Positions 45,972-55,717 of a DNA stretch of 62,816 nucleotides are shown here, piece after piece. Location of the stretch: positions 1 to 62,816 of the forward strand of contig DUMB01000073.1 in NCBI GenBank assembly GCA_012840085.1. Direction: 5' to 3'. Position numbers and translations under genes: made by a program. The notes beneath the pieces were generated by a model that saw only the letters and a list, made by a program, of their open reading frames with translations, made no database searches and had not been told where the DNA came from. The DNA is from Clostridiaceae bacterium (GTDB lineage: Bacteria; Bacillota; Clostridia; Acetivibrionales; DUMB01). The stretch's first letter is position 1. Each line of letters starts with the position of its first letter.

Positions 45972-47345
45972 CTATACATCAGAAGGTGGATATTCCTCAA
46001 GGAACACCCCATCATCTATGAGTTTTGCTCTGAGCAAATCAGTATCAACCTCATGGACAGGAATATCAGCAGCAGCTGCTAATGCAGCAGCAGTGCCGAC
46101 ACCCTGGCCTATGGCCATAACTATTGGTGTTACTCTTATAGCAGCACAAGCTTCATGGGTGGCACTGATACATCGTCCTGCAACAAGTAAATTATCTATC
46201 TCATTGGTAATAGTGCATCTATAAGGGATGGAATACCAGCTTCCGGGTTTTAAATAACGATGTACCATAGATTCTCCGTCCGGGGAATGAATATCTATTG
46301 GATAGCCTCCCATTGCAATGGCATCCGGGAACATCCTGTTTCCCAGAAGGTCATCCGCCGTAAGCTTATAAACACCGTTAATCTTGCGGCTTTCTCTAAT
46401 TCCAATGCTGGGACCGGTAGAAATAATATAGCTGTTTTCAAAGCCTGGAAAATACTTTTTAAGAAAGCGGGCAATTTTATGAGCCTGTTTTCTTCCTGCA
46501 ATCTCCGCTTTGGTCAGGTCAAAGGGATCCAGCGCACTATGCTTGCAAACTCTGCTCATGTTTACTATAAACTGCCCTTTCACATTTGTTTCAAAGCAAA
46601 GCACCACGTCCCTGTCAATGTCAAACTCTCCCTTTTCCTTGGCAAGCTTTATGAGTGAATAAGCACCTAAAATAGCACAGCGGGGCAGGTCATTAAGACG
46701 GTCAAAAGGAATGGATGGAAACATATCTTCGCGATGAGTCTTTATGTATTCGATTACTCTGTCTCTGTCCACTCCTTCAACTCTGAAGTTCATTGTCATC
46801 GGTTGGGCAAGGCTATCCTTTTCCCGCCCATAAACACTGCTTATACCGGCATGTGTTGCCAAATCCGCGTCTGCTGATGCATCAATAAATACTTTTGCTT
46901 TCACACTGAAGCTTCCGTTTTTTGAAAACAGGTTTACATGCTTTATTCTCCTGTCAGAAACAGAGCAACCTGTATATACAGTGTGATACAATAAATTCAC
47001 GCCTGCCTCTTCCGCCATTGTCTCAAGAACCAGCTTTAAACCTTCCACGTCAAAGGGAGTAATGCTGCTGGCATACCCTGCTGCATCCTCCATATGCCCC
47101 GGCGAAAAACCCAGCTCAACCATACGCTGTACTATCTCATCAGGTATTCCTGTTACCACTTGTGTTTTCCCTGCGTGAAAAGTCATCTGCGGTCCTGTCC
47201 CGGCCATGGTAAGCATACCGCCAAGATAGCCGTGCTGCTCCACCAGCAATGTTTTAGCTCCACAACGTGCAGCAGCTATGGCTGCTGTTGTTCCGGCAGG
47301 TCCACCGCCTATAACAACAACATCATAAGACAACATATCAGTCAT
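45972..47345 (-). CDS. FAD-dependent oxidoreductase (FAD_oxidored family)
   Basis: A 457-aa flavoprotein with the Rossmann loop VVVIGGGPAGTTAAIAAARCG followed by the family's GYLGGMLT and VFIDASADADLA segments and the C-terminal NLLVAGRCISATHEACAA. The family oxidises or reduces small organic substrates; the specific one is not known. The ATG at 47345 shares one nucleotide with the TAA of the upstream gene, with AAAGGAGG before it, so translation is coupled. It is the last gene of a transporter-HyuA-HExxH operon. Confidence 0.85.
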   Translation of the reverse strand: MTDMLSYDVVVIGGGPAGTTAAIAAARCGAKTLLVEQHGYLGGMLTMAGTGPQMTFHAGKTQVVTGIPDEIVQRMVELGFSPGHMEDAAGYASSITPFDVEGLKLVLETMAEEAGVNLLYHTVYTGCSVSDRRIKHVNLFSKNGSFSVKAKVFIDASADADLATHAGISSVYGREKDSLAQPMTMNFRVEGVDRDRVIEYIKTHREDMFPSIPFDRLNDLPRCAILGAYSLIKLAKEKGEFDIDRDVVLCFETNVKGQFIVNMSRVCKHSALDPFDLTKAEIAGRKQAHKIARFLKKYFPGFENSYIISTGPSIGIRESRKINGVYKLTADDLLGNRMFPDAIAMGGYPIDIHSPDGESMVHRYLKPGSWYSIPYRCTITNEIDNLLVAGRCISATHEACAAIRVTPIVMAIGQGVGTAAALAAAADIPVHEVDTDLLRAKLIDDGVFLEEYPPSDV

Positions 47346-47899
47346 TATATAACCTCCTTTTTCGCTACAAGATTATAATAAGTGTGAGCAAATGCGTGTG
47401 CCCCTATTTCACTTAAGGCACGGATGCCTGTCTTACCCAGCTTGATTTTGCCGATACAAAGCATTGGTACTGTGTAGTCCCGGCTGGTAAGCCCCAGGCT
47501 GGTACATTCAAGAAAGTGAAAATATTCATGGCTTATAATAATGTTAATGGCATTATAGAGACTCAGGGAGTTATTCTCTGCCCACAAAGCAATGGAGCCA
47601 AGGTATAATATTAAAAGTTTTTTACCTGAAATATAGTCACTGAAATATCTTTGATTTCCTACAACATAATCGATATTCTTTTTTTCTATGGCAAGACCGC
47701 TTTTTTGCGCAATATCGGTAAAATTGTAATTGCCATTAAACTCTTTAAAAGTTTTAATCGCTGCCTGCTCACCTTTTCGCCAGGCTGCATCCACAACAGG
47801 TATCCGGTCTTGTTCAGGTATTTTTAAATAACAGGGATCATAAGTCAGCTCCTTATACGCCAGCTCTTTATCCGGAAAGGGAAGTGAAAATCTGTCCAT
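47345..47899 (-). CDS. HExxH-containing protein, function unknown
   Basis: A 184-aa soluble protein that I cannot assign to a named family. It contains HEYFH (residues 124-128), the zincin H-E-x-x-H motif, and downstream SEIGAHAFA, which could supply the third ligand (Glu). No signal peptide or membrane helix. A zinc-dependent amidase or peptidase role is possible. It is translationally coupled to the FAD oxidoreductase (TAATG) and follows HyuA by 108 nt, so it probably acts on the same substrate. AGAGGAG precedes the ATG. Confidence 0.7.
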   Translation of the reverse strand: MDRFSLPFPDKELAYKELTYDPCYLKIPEQDRIPVVDAAWRKGEQAAIKTFKEFNGNYNFTDIAQKSGLAIEKKNIDYVVGNQRYFSDYISGKKLLILYLGSIALWAENNSLSLYNAINIIISHEYFHFLECTSLGLTSRDYTVPMLCIGKIKLGKTGIRALSEIGAHAFAHTYYNLVAKKEVI

Positions 47900-48007
47900 A
47901 GTTTTCTCCTCTTCATTTCCTTATCATTGTTTAAGCAAATAAACATTAGAATGTTATACGATTAGTTGTATTAAATACACGAAACACCCATTATCTCAAA
48001 CATTAAA

Positions 48008-50161
48008 TCACGCATCCACACGCCGGGTTACGGCTATTATTACAGGCTCGTTTTCCGGATATCCCGCCAGCTCTATTTTACCGAGATTGTAAATCTGCTC
48101 CTTATTCTGAAGTCCTGACAGGTCAACAATGCGCTTGCCTATAACCAGATAAATATTGGGAAGATTCTCTCCACCGTCGTTATATATCGTGAGCTCTTCC
48201 AATAAAACAGCCGTGTCCTTTTCCCAGGAATTAACAGCCGACTGCCTAACCCATGCATTATTTTTTTGAAGCCTTATAACACCTTCTTCATCAATTAGCC
48301 TAAGAGGTGTAGTTTTCTTCTTTACAAGCCCTAATAATTTATTCTGTATCCTGTTATATTGCACAGCATACATTGAACCGTTCTGAGCTGTGATTATGAG
48401 ATTGGAAGGGCTGACATTGAGATTGTCTCCGACAATTTTAAGAAGTTCTTTTTCTGAAAGTTTCTTCTCAAGAAGGTTTTTGCTGCGAAGTTCAGTAGCT
48501 CCTACAGCAATGGCACGAACTATGTTACGCTGTGTATCTACCTCTACGCTTACTTCTACACTGCCTGGGGCAGCCCCGTTTTTATACGCCATCATTTCCG
48601 CTTCTCGCCGCACACTTAAAATATCCTCATTCGTAGGGTTTGTTATACTTCTTTCTACCATATCCCGAACCATTGCGAGAGCAACACCGATAGTGGAAAT
48701 AACAGGTGCATTTTGTGCAATGCGGTATTTACAATTCATTGTTTTTGCCAGATGGGGTACAACGCTTGCGGCACCACCGCCTCCGCCTACGAATAGAGTG
48801 GTGCGTGTGTCCATATTATAATCTTTTATCAGTTGGGCTACTACCTTGGTGTTCTTAGCTGCTGAGAAAGCCAGAACTTTCTCGGCTGCCTGCTCGACGC
48901 TGCATCCCATATTATCGGCCAGCGGTTTCCAGGCCTTTCTTGCCGCGGCTATATTTCCGTAAGCATAATCTTCCTTCTTCACATATCCTGCAATATTGGC
49001 TGCACCTGCAAGTGTCAGTGCCACCCGATTGCCATTGGAGCATTGGATGCAGGCATACTCAGGATCCCCCTTCATGGGATGAATGCTTACGAGCTTTGGA
49101 TCAACTATATCCTCAGGATTTGAGTATACTTCATACTTGAGGCCGGCAATATGAGCGCTTCTTGGTCCAACATCCACAGCCTTCCCGTTCTTAATCTGCA
49201 CCATGCTTCCTCCACCGATACCTACCGTGCGGACATCCAGGCTATTTAAATATGTCTTATGCCCTCCTACTTCAGCATACTTTATCATAACCTTGCCGTC
49301 CTTTATGCATGAAATATCTGTGGATGTGCCCCCTACTTCGAAAAATATTCCGTCTGTGAGTTTCTCGTACATTAAAGCTCCGGCAACACCGGCAGCTGGA
49401 CCGGACAGAATTGTCAAAATAGGGCGGTTTCTAACTTCATCAGCAGTCATTACTCCGCCGTCACAACGCATAACCATCAAAGGACTTGAAATGTTGGCGT
49501 TTTGTATGCTCTGTTCCGTCATTGTAGCAGCTTCCAACATCTTAGGCATTATACTTGCATTCACCACAGCAGTACGCGTACGAATTTTTAACCCATAAAG
49601 TTTGGAAATATCATTAGTGGCTGTAGCAGGAAGCCCAAGTTGGGTACATATTTTAACGGCAAGATTTTCATTGGTAGGGTCATCTACGCTAAATGCCTCT
49701 GCAGCTACAAATGCTGCAGCTCCCTGTTCCTTCAAAGTTTGTACAGCATCTTTTACGGCCTTGCCCAAATCCTGAACAGATGAAATATCAATAAAAACTT
49801 GTTGAGACGTAAGGCTTTTATTTTCGGTTAATTTAATATTGCCAATATCCGTATCATTTCTTGCCTTAAGTCCTTCAAGCCCTTTTCCCATAGAAATGAT
49901 GCCAACATGGGCAACATCCCCCTCTAATAATGCATTGGTGGCTTGGGTGGTAGCATGTGCAATAAAAACAACATCTTCGGGATTAATGCTGTAGTCTTTC
50001 ATTATCTTATAAAGTGCTTCAACGATGCCTTTGGCAACGCCTTCTTTAGCATTGTGTGTTGTAGGTACTTTTATTGAGCCGATAACATCGTATGTATCAT
50101 TGTCTATGGCAACAGCATCAGTAAATGTACCTCCTACATCAATGCCTATGCGAACTTTCAT
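48008..50161 (-). CDS. Hydantoinase/oxoprolinase family protein (HyuA type)
   Basis: A 717-aa ATP-dependent ring-opening enzyme of the HyuA/OplAH family: the ASKHA ATP-binding start RIGIDVGGTFTDAVAID, the HATTQATNALLEG motif, VMRCDGGVM and FEVGGTSTDIS, and LFVGGGGGAASVVPHLA in the second half. No HyuB partner is encoded nearby, although many family members need one. TAGGAGG precedes the ATG. It follows a permease gene; likely substrates are 5-oxoproline, hydantoins or related cyclic amides, not determined. Confidence 0.9.
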   Translation of the reverse strand: MKVRIGIDVGGTFTDAVAIDNDTYDVIGSIKVPTTHNAKEGVAKGIVEALYKIMKDYSINPEDVVFIAHATTQATNALLEGDVAHVGIISMGKGLEGLKARNDTDIGNIKLTENKSLTSQQVFIDISSVQDLGKAVKDAVQTLKEQGAAAFVAAEAFSVDDPTNENLAVKICTQLGLPATATNDISKLYGLKIRTRTAVVNASIMPKMLEAATMTEQSIQNANISSPLMVMRCDGGVMTADEVRNRPILTILSGPAAGVAGALMYEKLTDGIFFEVGGTSTDISCIKDGKVMIKYAEVGGHKTYLNSLDVRTVGIGGGSMVQIKNGKAVDVGPRSAHIAGLKYEVYSNPEDIVDPKLVSIHPMKGDPEYACIQCSNGNRVALTLAGAANIAGYVKKEDYAYGNIAAARKAWKPLADNMGCSVEQAAEKVLAFSAAKNTKVVAQLIKDYNMDTRTTLFVGGGGGAASVVPHLAKTMNCKYRIAQNAPVISTIGVALAMVRDMVERSITNPTNEDILSVRREAEMMAYKNGAAPGSVEVSVEVDTQRNIVRAIAVGATELRSKNLLEKKLSEKELLKIVGDNLNVSPSNLIITAQNGSMYAVQYNRIQNKLLGLVKKKTTPLRLIDEEGVIRLQKNNAWVRQSAVNSWEKDTAVLLEELTIYNDGGENLPNIYLVIGKRIVDLSGLQNKEQIYNLGKIELAGYPENEPVIIAVTRRVDA

Positions 50162-50269
50162 AATTATTTCCTCCTAAACCTGGTTGTAATGTTGACTGCT
50201 ATGTTGCAGCTGTGATTCTTTTGCCTTTTCAAAAAGGCTCATTGCCATTAATATTCAGTTTTACTTCCA

Positions 50270-50419
50270 TATTAAGTGCCACGTATTAAGTGCCGCGCTG
50301 CGGCTTCCGGAAGCAAATCCCGCAAGACCGCAACGGAAGCAACAATTAAAGCACTGGTATTTAAGGGGCACCTTGACGGCACCCCGGCCTAAACAGGACT
50401 TTTATACGTTACACAGTTA
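50270..50419 (-). other. Intergenic spacer between permease and HyuA genes
   Basis: No gene. It contains a 14-nt direct repeat (TATTAAGTGCCRCG, near 50271-50300) and the GC-rich pair GGGGTGCC / GGTGCCCC near 50370-50390, which could form an imperfect stem in the operon mRNA. Confidence 0.4.
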
Positions 50420-51739
50420 TCAGAAAAACAGGATTCCTGAAATTACAACACCAACGACAGCGATAATCCAAAGATAAGGCAGAAGCTTTTTGGTGATAGT
50501 ATTCACATCAACCTCTGCAAAGTTTGCTGTCCATACGTTCTGTGTATTGGTAGGGTCACCGCATCCCTGAATACGCTCGGCAGAAAGGAATGCTCCCATA
50601 ACTGCCTGAGGTGTTAAAGTGCCCAGACCAATTATCAGTGCTGCTATACCTGAACCCAGGCCAAATAAGTTCATGGGCCCACGATACAGCGACAACGGTG
50701 CAAGAATGCTGAAGAAAATAATATAAACAATGCGGTTTGAGGGTACCACGCTCAGCAGGAAGGGATTAAGAACTTCTTTAACCATGGTGTGTGTGACAGC
50801 CAGATATAAAATACCGATACCAATCATTAGAATAATTGCAGGAGCACCGTCGGTAATGCCATCATAACAAGTCTTAACCAGCATATTCATGGCCTTGCCG
50901 AAGCTCTTGGATGTAAAAATCAAAATCCAGAGAATTCCGGCAAGGAAAGATGGAATAACCGGAACTTTCAATACTGCCACCAGTATAATCGGTACAAGAG
51001 GGGTCAGCATTGCCAAAACGCCTCTGATACCTTTTATCTGTTGGGTTTCTATATTTTTGTTGACAACAGGAGTGTTGGTAACAGGAGCTGAAAAGGAGAA
51101 TTTTACTCCATTGCGCTTGAATTCTACAAATATAAATATTAAAGTTGCAAGGGCAGTTGCAATAAGCAGATATATTTCAAAATTACGAATTTCATCCAGC
51201 GACAAGTTAAATATAGCTGAAAATGATGTCCAGTTGGCAATATTAAAGGTAAGACCGGTAGTAAAAGCCATCAGAAAAATACAGGCAGCACTCATTGCAG
51301 GAACGCCGACAGAAATCAGAATAGGAAGTACTATAGAGCCCACCATAATGACAGAGCCCAAACCGCTCAAAGTAGTGAACAGGATTGCAACGGCAACAAC
51401 CATGATCAATGTAACAATCAGCGGACGGTCACCGCCTAATTCTGCACTCTTTTTGATTATGGTTTCGGTTACTCCGGTTTTATTCATCAGCTGTCCAAGC
51501 CATGCACCAAAAATAACAGCCATGATTGCTGATCCCATGCGCACTGTTCCTGCTTCAACAACAGTCTGAAGCCAGCCTATAGCTGCGCCGTCAGCATCGG
51601 TGCCTACTGCCGGAACACCTGCAATAATACAAATAATAATACCCATCAAAGGAAGAGCCAACAAGGTAGGGATTTTTTTTGTCATCATAAGAGCAGCGAT
51701 AATGACAAAAGCAATAATAATCAATATTCCTTGTAACAT
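50420..51739 (-). CDS. Ion-transporter-superfamily permease
   Basis: A 439-aa integral membrane protein with about 11-12 hydrophobic segments, resembling the ion-transporter superfamily (GntP/CitMHS-like organic-acid permeases); the family is not certain. Repeated motifs such as GLGSVIMVGSIVLP and GCGDPTNTQN suggest the inverted-repeat fold of that superfamily. The start is the ATG at 51739, 6 nt after AGGAGA; the ATG at 51745 is too close to the ribosome site. First gene of the hydantoinase-type operon, so it probably imports the substrate. Confidence 0.75.
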   Translation of the reverse strand: MLQGILIIIAFVIIAALMMTKKIPTLLALPLMGIIICIIAGVPAVGTDADGAAIGWLQTVVEAGTVRMGSAIMAVIFGAWLGQLMNKTGVTETIIKKSAELGGDRPLIVTLIMVVAVAILFTTLSGLGSVIMVGSIVLPILISVGVPAMSAACIFLMAFTTGLTFNIANWTSFSAIFNLSLDEIRNFEIYLLIATALATLIFIFVEFKRNGVKFSFSAPVTNTPVVNKNIETQQIKGIRGVLAMLTPLVPIILVAVLKVPVIPSFLAGILWILIFTSKSFGKAMNMLVKTCYDGITDGAPAIILMIGIGILYLAVTHTMVKEVLNPFLLSVVPSNRIVYIIFFSILAPLSLYRGPMNLFGLGSGIAALIIGLGTLTPQAVMGAFLSAERIQGCGDPTNTQNVWTANFAEVDVNTITKKLLPYLWIIAVVGVVISGILFF

Positions 51740-52340
51740 ATACATTCTCCTTTTTTATCAGGGTAAAACCCCTTTATTTTATTAATAAAACTTCAATTTA
51801 GCAACAATTTTTCAATATAGTTACAATGATTCCGCAATATAACACAGTGTTTATTTTTTATTCTCAGGGAAAGGCTCTCTTGCCATGAAGTGCCATAAAG
51901 TACATCTGCATATGTTACGGTTGAGCAGTGAGCCTCGCCAGGTCGAATGCTTCATCCGCTAACATTAATTTTATTATTTGAAGTGTTTTGAATTAAGTAA
52001 TATAGAAAAGTATGTCCAATTGCCGCTATTCTTGCGATTTGATTGCTTCCTGTCAAATAGCGTGGCAAATACAAGTCCAAACCGAAATATTCCCGCATAG
52101 ATTTGCAAGTTTTTTTAGAAAATTCCCATTCTCGTTATTTGTTACAAATGCATATCCATTAACCCGTCCAGTGCTGAATTACCCGGATCAATGCAGTCTG
52201 AAGGCAGACTGACAATATGCGAAAATTGCTTACTTTTTACATCTCCAATAAATTACTGATATCCACCTCCTTAATTTATGATTTTTTAAACTTGCTTTTG
52301 ATTTTTTAATATCCTGCTTTAATCCCCCCTTCCATAATTG
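51740..52340. other. 600-nt gap upstream of the permease operon
   Basis: No gene recognised. It should hold the promoter of the minus-strand operon. The plus-strand piece CCGAAATA near 52080 resembles half of the palindrome found before the ROK regulator. The GC content is uneven and short frames with protein-like composition occur near 51930-52110, so a decayed gene cannot be excluded. Confidence 0.3.
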
Positions 52341-52361
52341 TCAGATGTTTATAAGCTCTAT

Positions 52362-52392
52362 GCATGCTTATTTTATATACTTATTTTATATG
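52362..52392 (-). repeat. Tandem repeat of the ROK-regulator 3' end
   Basis: Three copies of a 13-nt unit (plus-strand GCTTATTTTATAT and variants). The copy at 52386-52398 contains the stop codon and last residues of the ROK-like gene. Confidence 0.75.
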
Positions 52393-53513
52393 CTTATTGT
52401 GTCAAAAAAGCTGCAGCGGACTTTTTTTGCCAGTAAATCAGCAATAGGCTGTTGAACAGTGTTTAATACTACAATATCCGGAGCTAATGCAGATGCCAAC
52501 TTGACTCTTGTCATTTCTCTTATGGCTCTCATAAATTTTTTTGATCTGGTGATACTGCCGGACAAATAAACTGTATCCAGTGAAAATAATGTACATAGTG
52601 AAACAATAGCATTTGTAATTTGTTTGGAAAGAAAAGCAATAATGTTGTTCTGACCGGAAGTTTGAATATTGGTTTGACTATGCCTTTGTTCCTTTTCTTT
52701 TTCTTCTTCCTTTTCTTCAGATTGGATTCCCTTTGAATATAGCTCTTCCAGCATATTCAGTTGCCGAATATCATCATCGTTATTGAAAATCAGCGGAGTA
52801 ATATCCGAAAAACGTCCTCCATTTAATTTTAGAGGTTTACCTTCTAATGTGATGCTGACAAGAATGCTGTTTCCTATACTGATATGTGCATTATTTAATG
52901 ATTTATTTTCACCTTCATTCAATAACTTCCAGATTGAAAGTTCGCTCATGTATTCTTCTATAACCGGAATCCGGAATTGTGTCAGAAGAGCTTCCCTCAG
53001 TGAAATATTTGCAGAAGATAGCGAAGTGGAATATATTACATTGCAATCACTTGGCTGCACGTCCTCATGAAATAACAGCCCGATTCCTATAACCCTGCTT
53101 TTCCTTGACTCATTCTCCTTATAATATGAATACATGGAAGATGAAATCGACAGCAATAAATCATTTCCGGTAATAAAATGATTTGTAACAGGAACAGTTT
53201 CAAGTTCATTAAGATTCATGTCGTAAAAATTGAGAACAGCTCCCTTTCGCTTAATGTCTATAATACATATATCCCCAAAAGCGCTGTTTATTGAAAGCTC
53301 TATGCGCTTACGCCCACCTGTGGAAGAAGATACGCCTGATTCTTTGAGCAACCCCTTTTCAATCATTTCATTAACCAGCACAGTAACCGTACTTGGAGAT
53401 AATTTCGTATATTTGGCAATTTCAATCCTTGAAAGCGGTCCACTCTCTAAAATCAAACCAAGAATTATCTGGCTATTTCTTTTTTTAATATCCCGTAGCC
53501 CGGCTTTTTTCAT
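52386..53513 (-). CDS. ROK-family transcriptional regulator
   Basis: A 375-aa NagC/XylR-type protein: an N-terminal winged helix (IEIAKYTKLSPSTVTVLVNEMIEKGLL) followed by an actin-like (ASKHA) sensor domain. The kinase GGTK loop and the zinc CxCGxxGC motif of classical ROK proteins are not visible, so it is a regulator and not a sugar kinase. A Glu/Lys-rich insert (EEKEEEKEKEQ) lies in the second half. It is next to, and same-strand as, the hydantoinase operon, which it may control. AGGAAGG precedes the ATG. Confidence 0.82.
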   Translation of the reverse strand: MKKAGLRDIKKRNSQIILGLILESGPLSRIEIAKYTKLSPSTVTVLVNEMIEKGLLKESGVSSSTGGRKRIELSINSAFGDICIIDIKRKGAVLNFYDMNLNELETVPVTNHFITGNDLLLSISSSMYSYYKENESRKSRVIGIGLLFHEDVQPSDCNVIYSTSLSSANISLREALLTQFRIPVIEEYMSELSIWKLLNEGENKSLNNAHISIGNSILVSITLEGKPLKLNGGRFSDITPLIFNNDDDIRQLNMLEELYSKGIQSEEKEEEKEKEQRHSQTNIQTSGQNNIIAFLSKQITNAIVSLCTLFSLDTVYLSGSITRSKKFMRAIREMTRVKLASALAPDIVVLNTVQQPIADLLAKKVRCSFFDTISI

Positions 53514-53581
53514 AGATACCTTCCTATAATGGTTATTTAATTGATGAATATTTAATTTTTTTTACATTTTACATTGACTTT

Positions 53582-53596
53582 TTTCGGTCTCCGAAA
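53582..53596. promoter_or_regulatory. Candidate ROK operator upstream of its gene
   Basis: TTTCGG-TCT-CCGAAA is a perfect 6-bp inverted repeat 69 nt upstream of the ROK start, in an otherwise AT-rich gap. Its form (TTTCGN...NCGAAA) suits a NagC-type dimer. The remainder of 53514-53836 has nothing else recognisable. Confidence 0.45.
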
Positions 53597-53836
53597 TAAG
53601 TTCAGCTTTAATATATCATAAAGAAGATTTATTTGCAATATTTAATTTGCAATTTTTGTAATTAATCTGCGGAAATGTCTTACGGCAGCTTAAATATTTT
53701 TAATATTTTGAAAAAACGTCGCTTCCAGGCATTTTTGAGCAGGTCAGGTCATATATATTCTACAGTTATATGCCATAAAAGCATTCGTCGAATAGCGCGT
53801 CGAAGAGCTATAGGTAATAAAATGTCGGAGGTCAAT

Positions 53837-54733
53837 ATGGTAAAAATCCTAACAGCAATTTTTATTTTTTGTTCATTGTGTGCTCAGGAGCCTAATATAT
53901 CTGACCCTGAATGCTTTTACAACAAAGTAAATGAAAGCATTGTTGTTCAATACACAAATTCTTTTGATAACAATTTGGATAACAATGAGATATTGCCTGC
54001 TCAGGATAACAAAGAAGAACAAAAACCTGAAGATAAGAAACCTGTTGAACCTGAGAATAAACAACCTGAGATCGATGAGTCAAAAATTAATTATATCGAG
54101 GAGCTGAAAAAGCTCAAGTACTACAAAGAAGAGTCAAAAGACAATGACCTCAATTTAAGAAATGCAGTTTTGCGTTTTCAGAGCGACCACAACCTTGTTG
54201 TTAACGGTGTCTGGGATAAAAAAGAGTTTAACACTCTGGTAAAAAGGTTAAAAGATTCATCCTTTAAGCATCCTGATACAGTCAAGAAACCACCAACGGA
54301 TTCAAAATGGATGACAGTAAATATAACAAAAAGAATATTAACTCTTTACGAAGGAAGCAAGGTTGTCAAAAAGTATCCTGTTGCCGTTGGCAATCCTCCT
54401 TCGCTGACTCCCAGCGGTAAATTCACCATTAAAAACAAAATTGTCAACCCTGCCTGGGGAGGCGGTGGTTACGCAAAACCGGTACCTGGCGGTTCACCTA
54501 ACAATCCCCTGGGTTACAGATGGATGGGACTCTCATACAAGGGAGGAAGCCGTTATGGCATCCATGGAAATAACAGCCCTTATTCCATTGGCAAGGATGT
54601 TTCCCATGGATGCATACGCATGATTAACTCCGATGTGGAAGAACTGTTCGAAAAAGTTACTGTTTCAATGCCTGTTTGGATTGGAACAAACAGCGAACTT
54701 GAAGAGTGGGGAGTTGTACAGAGTGAATACTAA
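53837..54733 (+). CDS. L,D-transpeptidase (YkuD domain) with PG-binding-like region
   Basis: A 298-aa exported cell-wall enzyme. It starts at the ATG at 53837 (GGAGG 5 nt before) with a hydrophobic signal segment (ILTAIFIFCSLCA). Then come a Glu/Lys/Pro-rich linker, a peptidoglycan-binding-like helical region (about 115-165) and the YkuD domain (about 175-295) with the catalytic HGNN...SHGCIRM (Cys about 259). It forms 3-3 cross-links or links peptides to the wall. Convergent with the DUF1624 gene: the two stop codons are one nucleotide apart and no terminator lies between. Confidence 0.9.
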   Translation: MVKILTAIFIFCSLCAQEPNISDPECFYNKVNESIVVQYTNSFDNNLDNNEILPAQDNKEEQKPEDKKPVEPENKQPEIDESKINYIEELKKLKYYKEESKDNDLNLRNAVLRFQSDHNLVVNGVWDKKEFNTLVKRLKDSSFKHPDTVKKPPTDSKWMTVNITKRILTLYEGSKVVKKYPVAVGNPPSLTPSGKFTIKNKIVNPAWGGGGYAKPVPGGSPNNPLGYRWMGLSYKGGSRYGIHGNNSPYSIGKDVSHGCIRMINSDVEELFEKVTVSMPVWIGTNSELEEWGVVQSEY

Positions 54734-54734
54734 A

Positions 54735-55433
54735 TCACTGTTTGATGAAATCAATCAATGACAATACTGCCATAATAACAGGCTGGTGAATAATGTATAT
54801 CAGCAGGGTTCTCCTTCCAACCCTGCTAATTATATTTTCTCTTAACTCAAATTTGAACAGGCTTTGTTTTTTAGAATAAAAGATCTTGCCTATGGCAATT
54901 CCAAATAAAAATACACTTATCCATGGTATCAAAGGATAGTAATCAGAAGAAATAAAATTGTCACTAATAATCCCAAAAGGAAAAAGATAGTCAAAATCTA
55001 CTTTTATTCCTGAAAGCCAGCTGTTTAAAGCAATTACGCACAGTCCTATTACAATCAATAAATAAGCGTTAATTTTGCTGAACAATGGATAAAGAAGAAT
55101 ACAAACTCCCAGAAAATGAAGAATTCCGAATTTTATTCCGTACTCCGGATTATATAAATGGCTGGCAATGGTAATGAGAATTGCGACAGCCAGGATTTTG
55201 AAAGCCCTTTTCGTATTTTTCCTGCTAAGGCTGCAGCTTATGCCTGCAATGAGCATAAAAAGGATTGCCGACGTCTTACCGATATAATAGTTTAAACCTT
55301 GGCTATAAGAAACGGAATAGCCAAATAATTCATTCATGTCAAATATGACATGGAAGTAAATCATAAGTATAAGAGCTATGCCTCTGAAAAAATCAATCTC
55401 CCAAATTCTTTTACCATTTCCGGAACTATTCAT
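54735..55433 (-). CDS. DUF1624 (HGSNAT-like) membrane protein
   Basis: A 232-aa membrane protein with about seven helices. The N-terminal IWEIDFFRGIALILMIYFHVIFD is the signature of the DUF1624 / heparan-alpha-glucosaminide acetyltransferase-like family, with the conserved R-G and His. It may acetylate a cell-surface sugar, but the substrate is unknown. GGGTG precedes the ATG. It is followed closely by the convergent transpeptidase gene. Confidence 0.85.
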   Translation of the reverse strand: MNSSGNGKRIWEIDFFRGIALILMIYFHVIFDMNELFGYSVSYSQGLNYYIGKTSAILFMLIAGISCSLSRKNTKRAFKILAVAILITIASHLYNPEYGIKFGILHFLGVCILLYPLFSKINAYLLIVIGLCVIALNSWLSGIKVDFDYLFPFGIISDNFISSDYYPLIPWISVFLFGIAIGKIFYSKKQSLFKFELRENIISRVGRRTLLIYIIHQPVIMAVLSLIDFIKQ

Positions 55434-55474
55434 AAAAACACCCTGTTAAAAAAATAAAAAACCCTATTACAAAA

Positions 55475-55518
55475 AATGTCCGTGCATACTCTTTTTGAGT
55501 AGGCATGGACATTTTTAA
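55475..55518 (-). terminator. Bidirectional terminator after tRNA-Gln
   Basis: AAAAATGTCC-TGC-TACTC pairs with GAGTA-GCA-GGACATTTTT around TTTTT, with T tracts on both sides. It ends the tRNA-Gln transcript. Confidence 0.85.
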
Positions 55519-55524
55519 TTTAGT

Positions 55525-55598
55525 TGGCTGCGGGAGAAGGATTCGAACCCTCACAGACTGATCCAGAGTCAGTAGTGCTACCCTTACACCATCCCGCA
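55525..55598 (-). tRNA. tRNA-Gln(CTG)
   Basis: A complete cloverleaf on the minus strand: acceptor TGCGGGA/TCCCGCA with encoded GCCA end, anticodon loop CTCTGGA (anticodon CTG), T loop GGTTCGAATCC. 74 nt including CCA. Confidence 0.95.
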
Positions 55599-55717
55599 AG
55601 AACTGGAACAGTGGTTATTATAACACCAAATAGAATCTAATGCAAGAGGTTTTTTATTAATTTTTGCAATTTACTTTTCAAAATTTATTGTTAACCTTTA
55701 CAATTAAGCATTAACTT

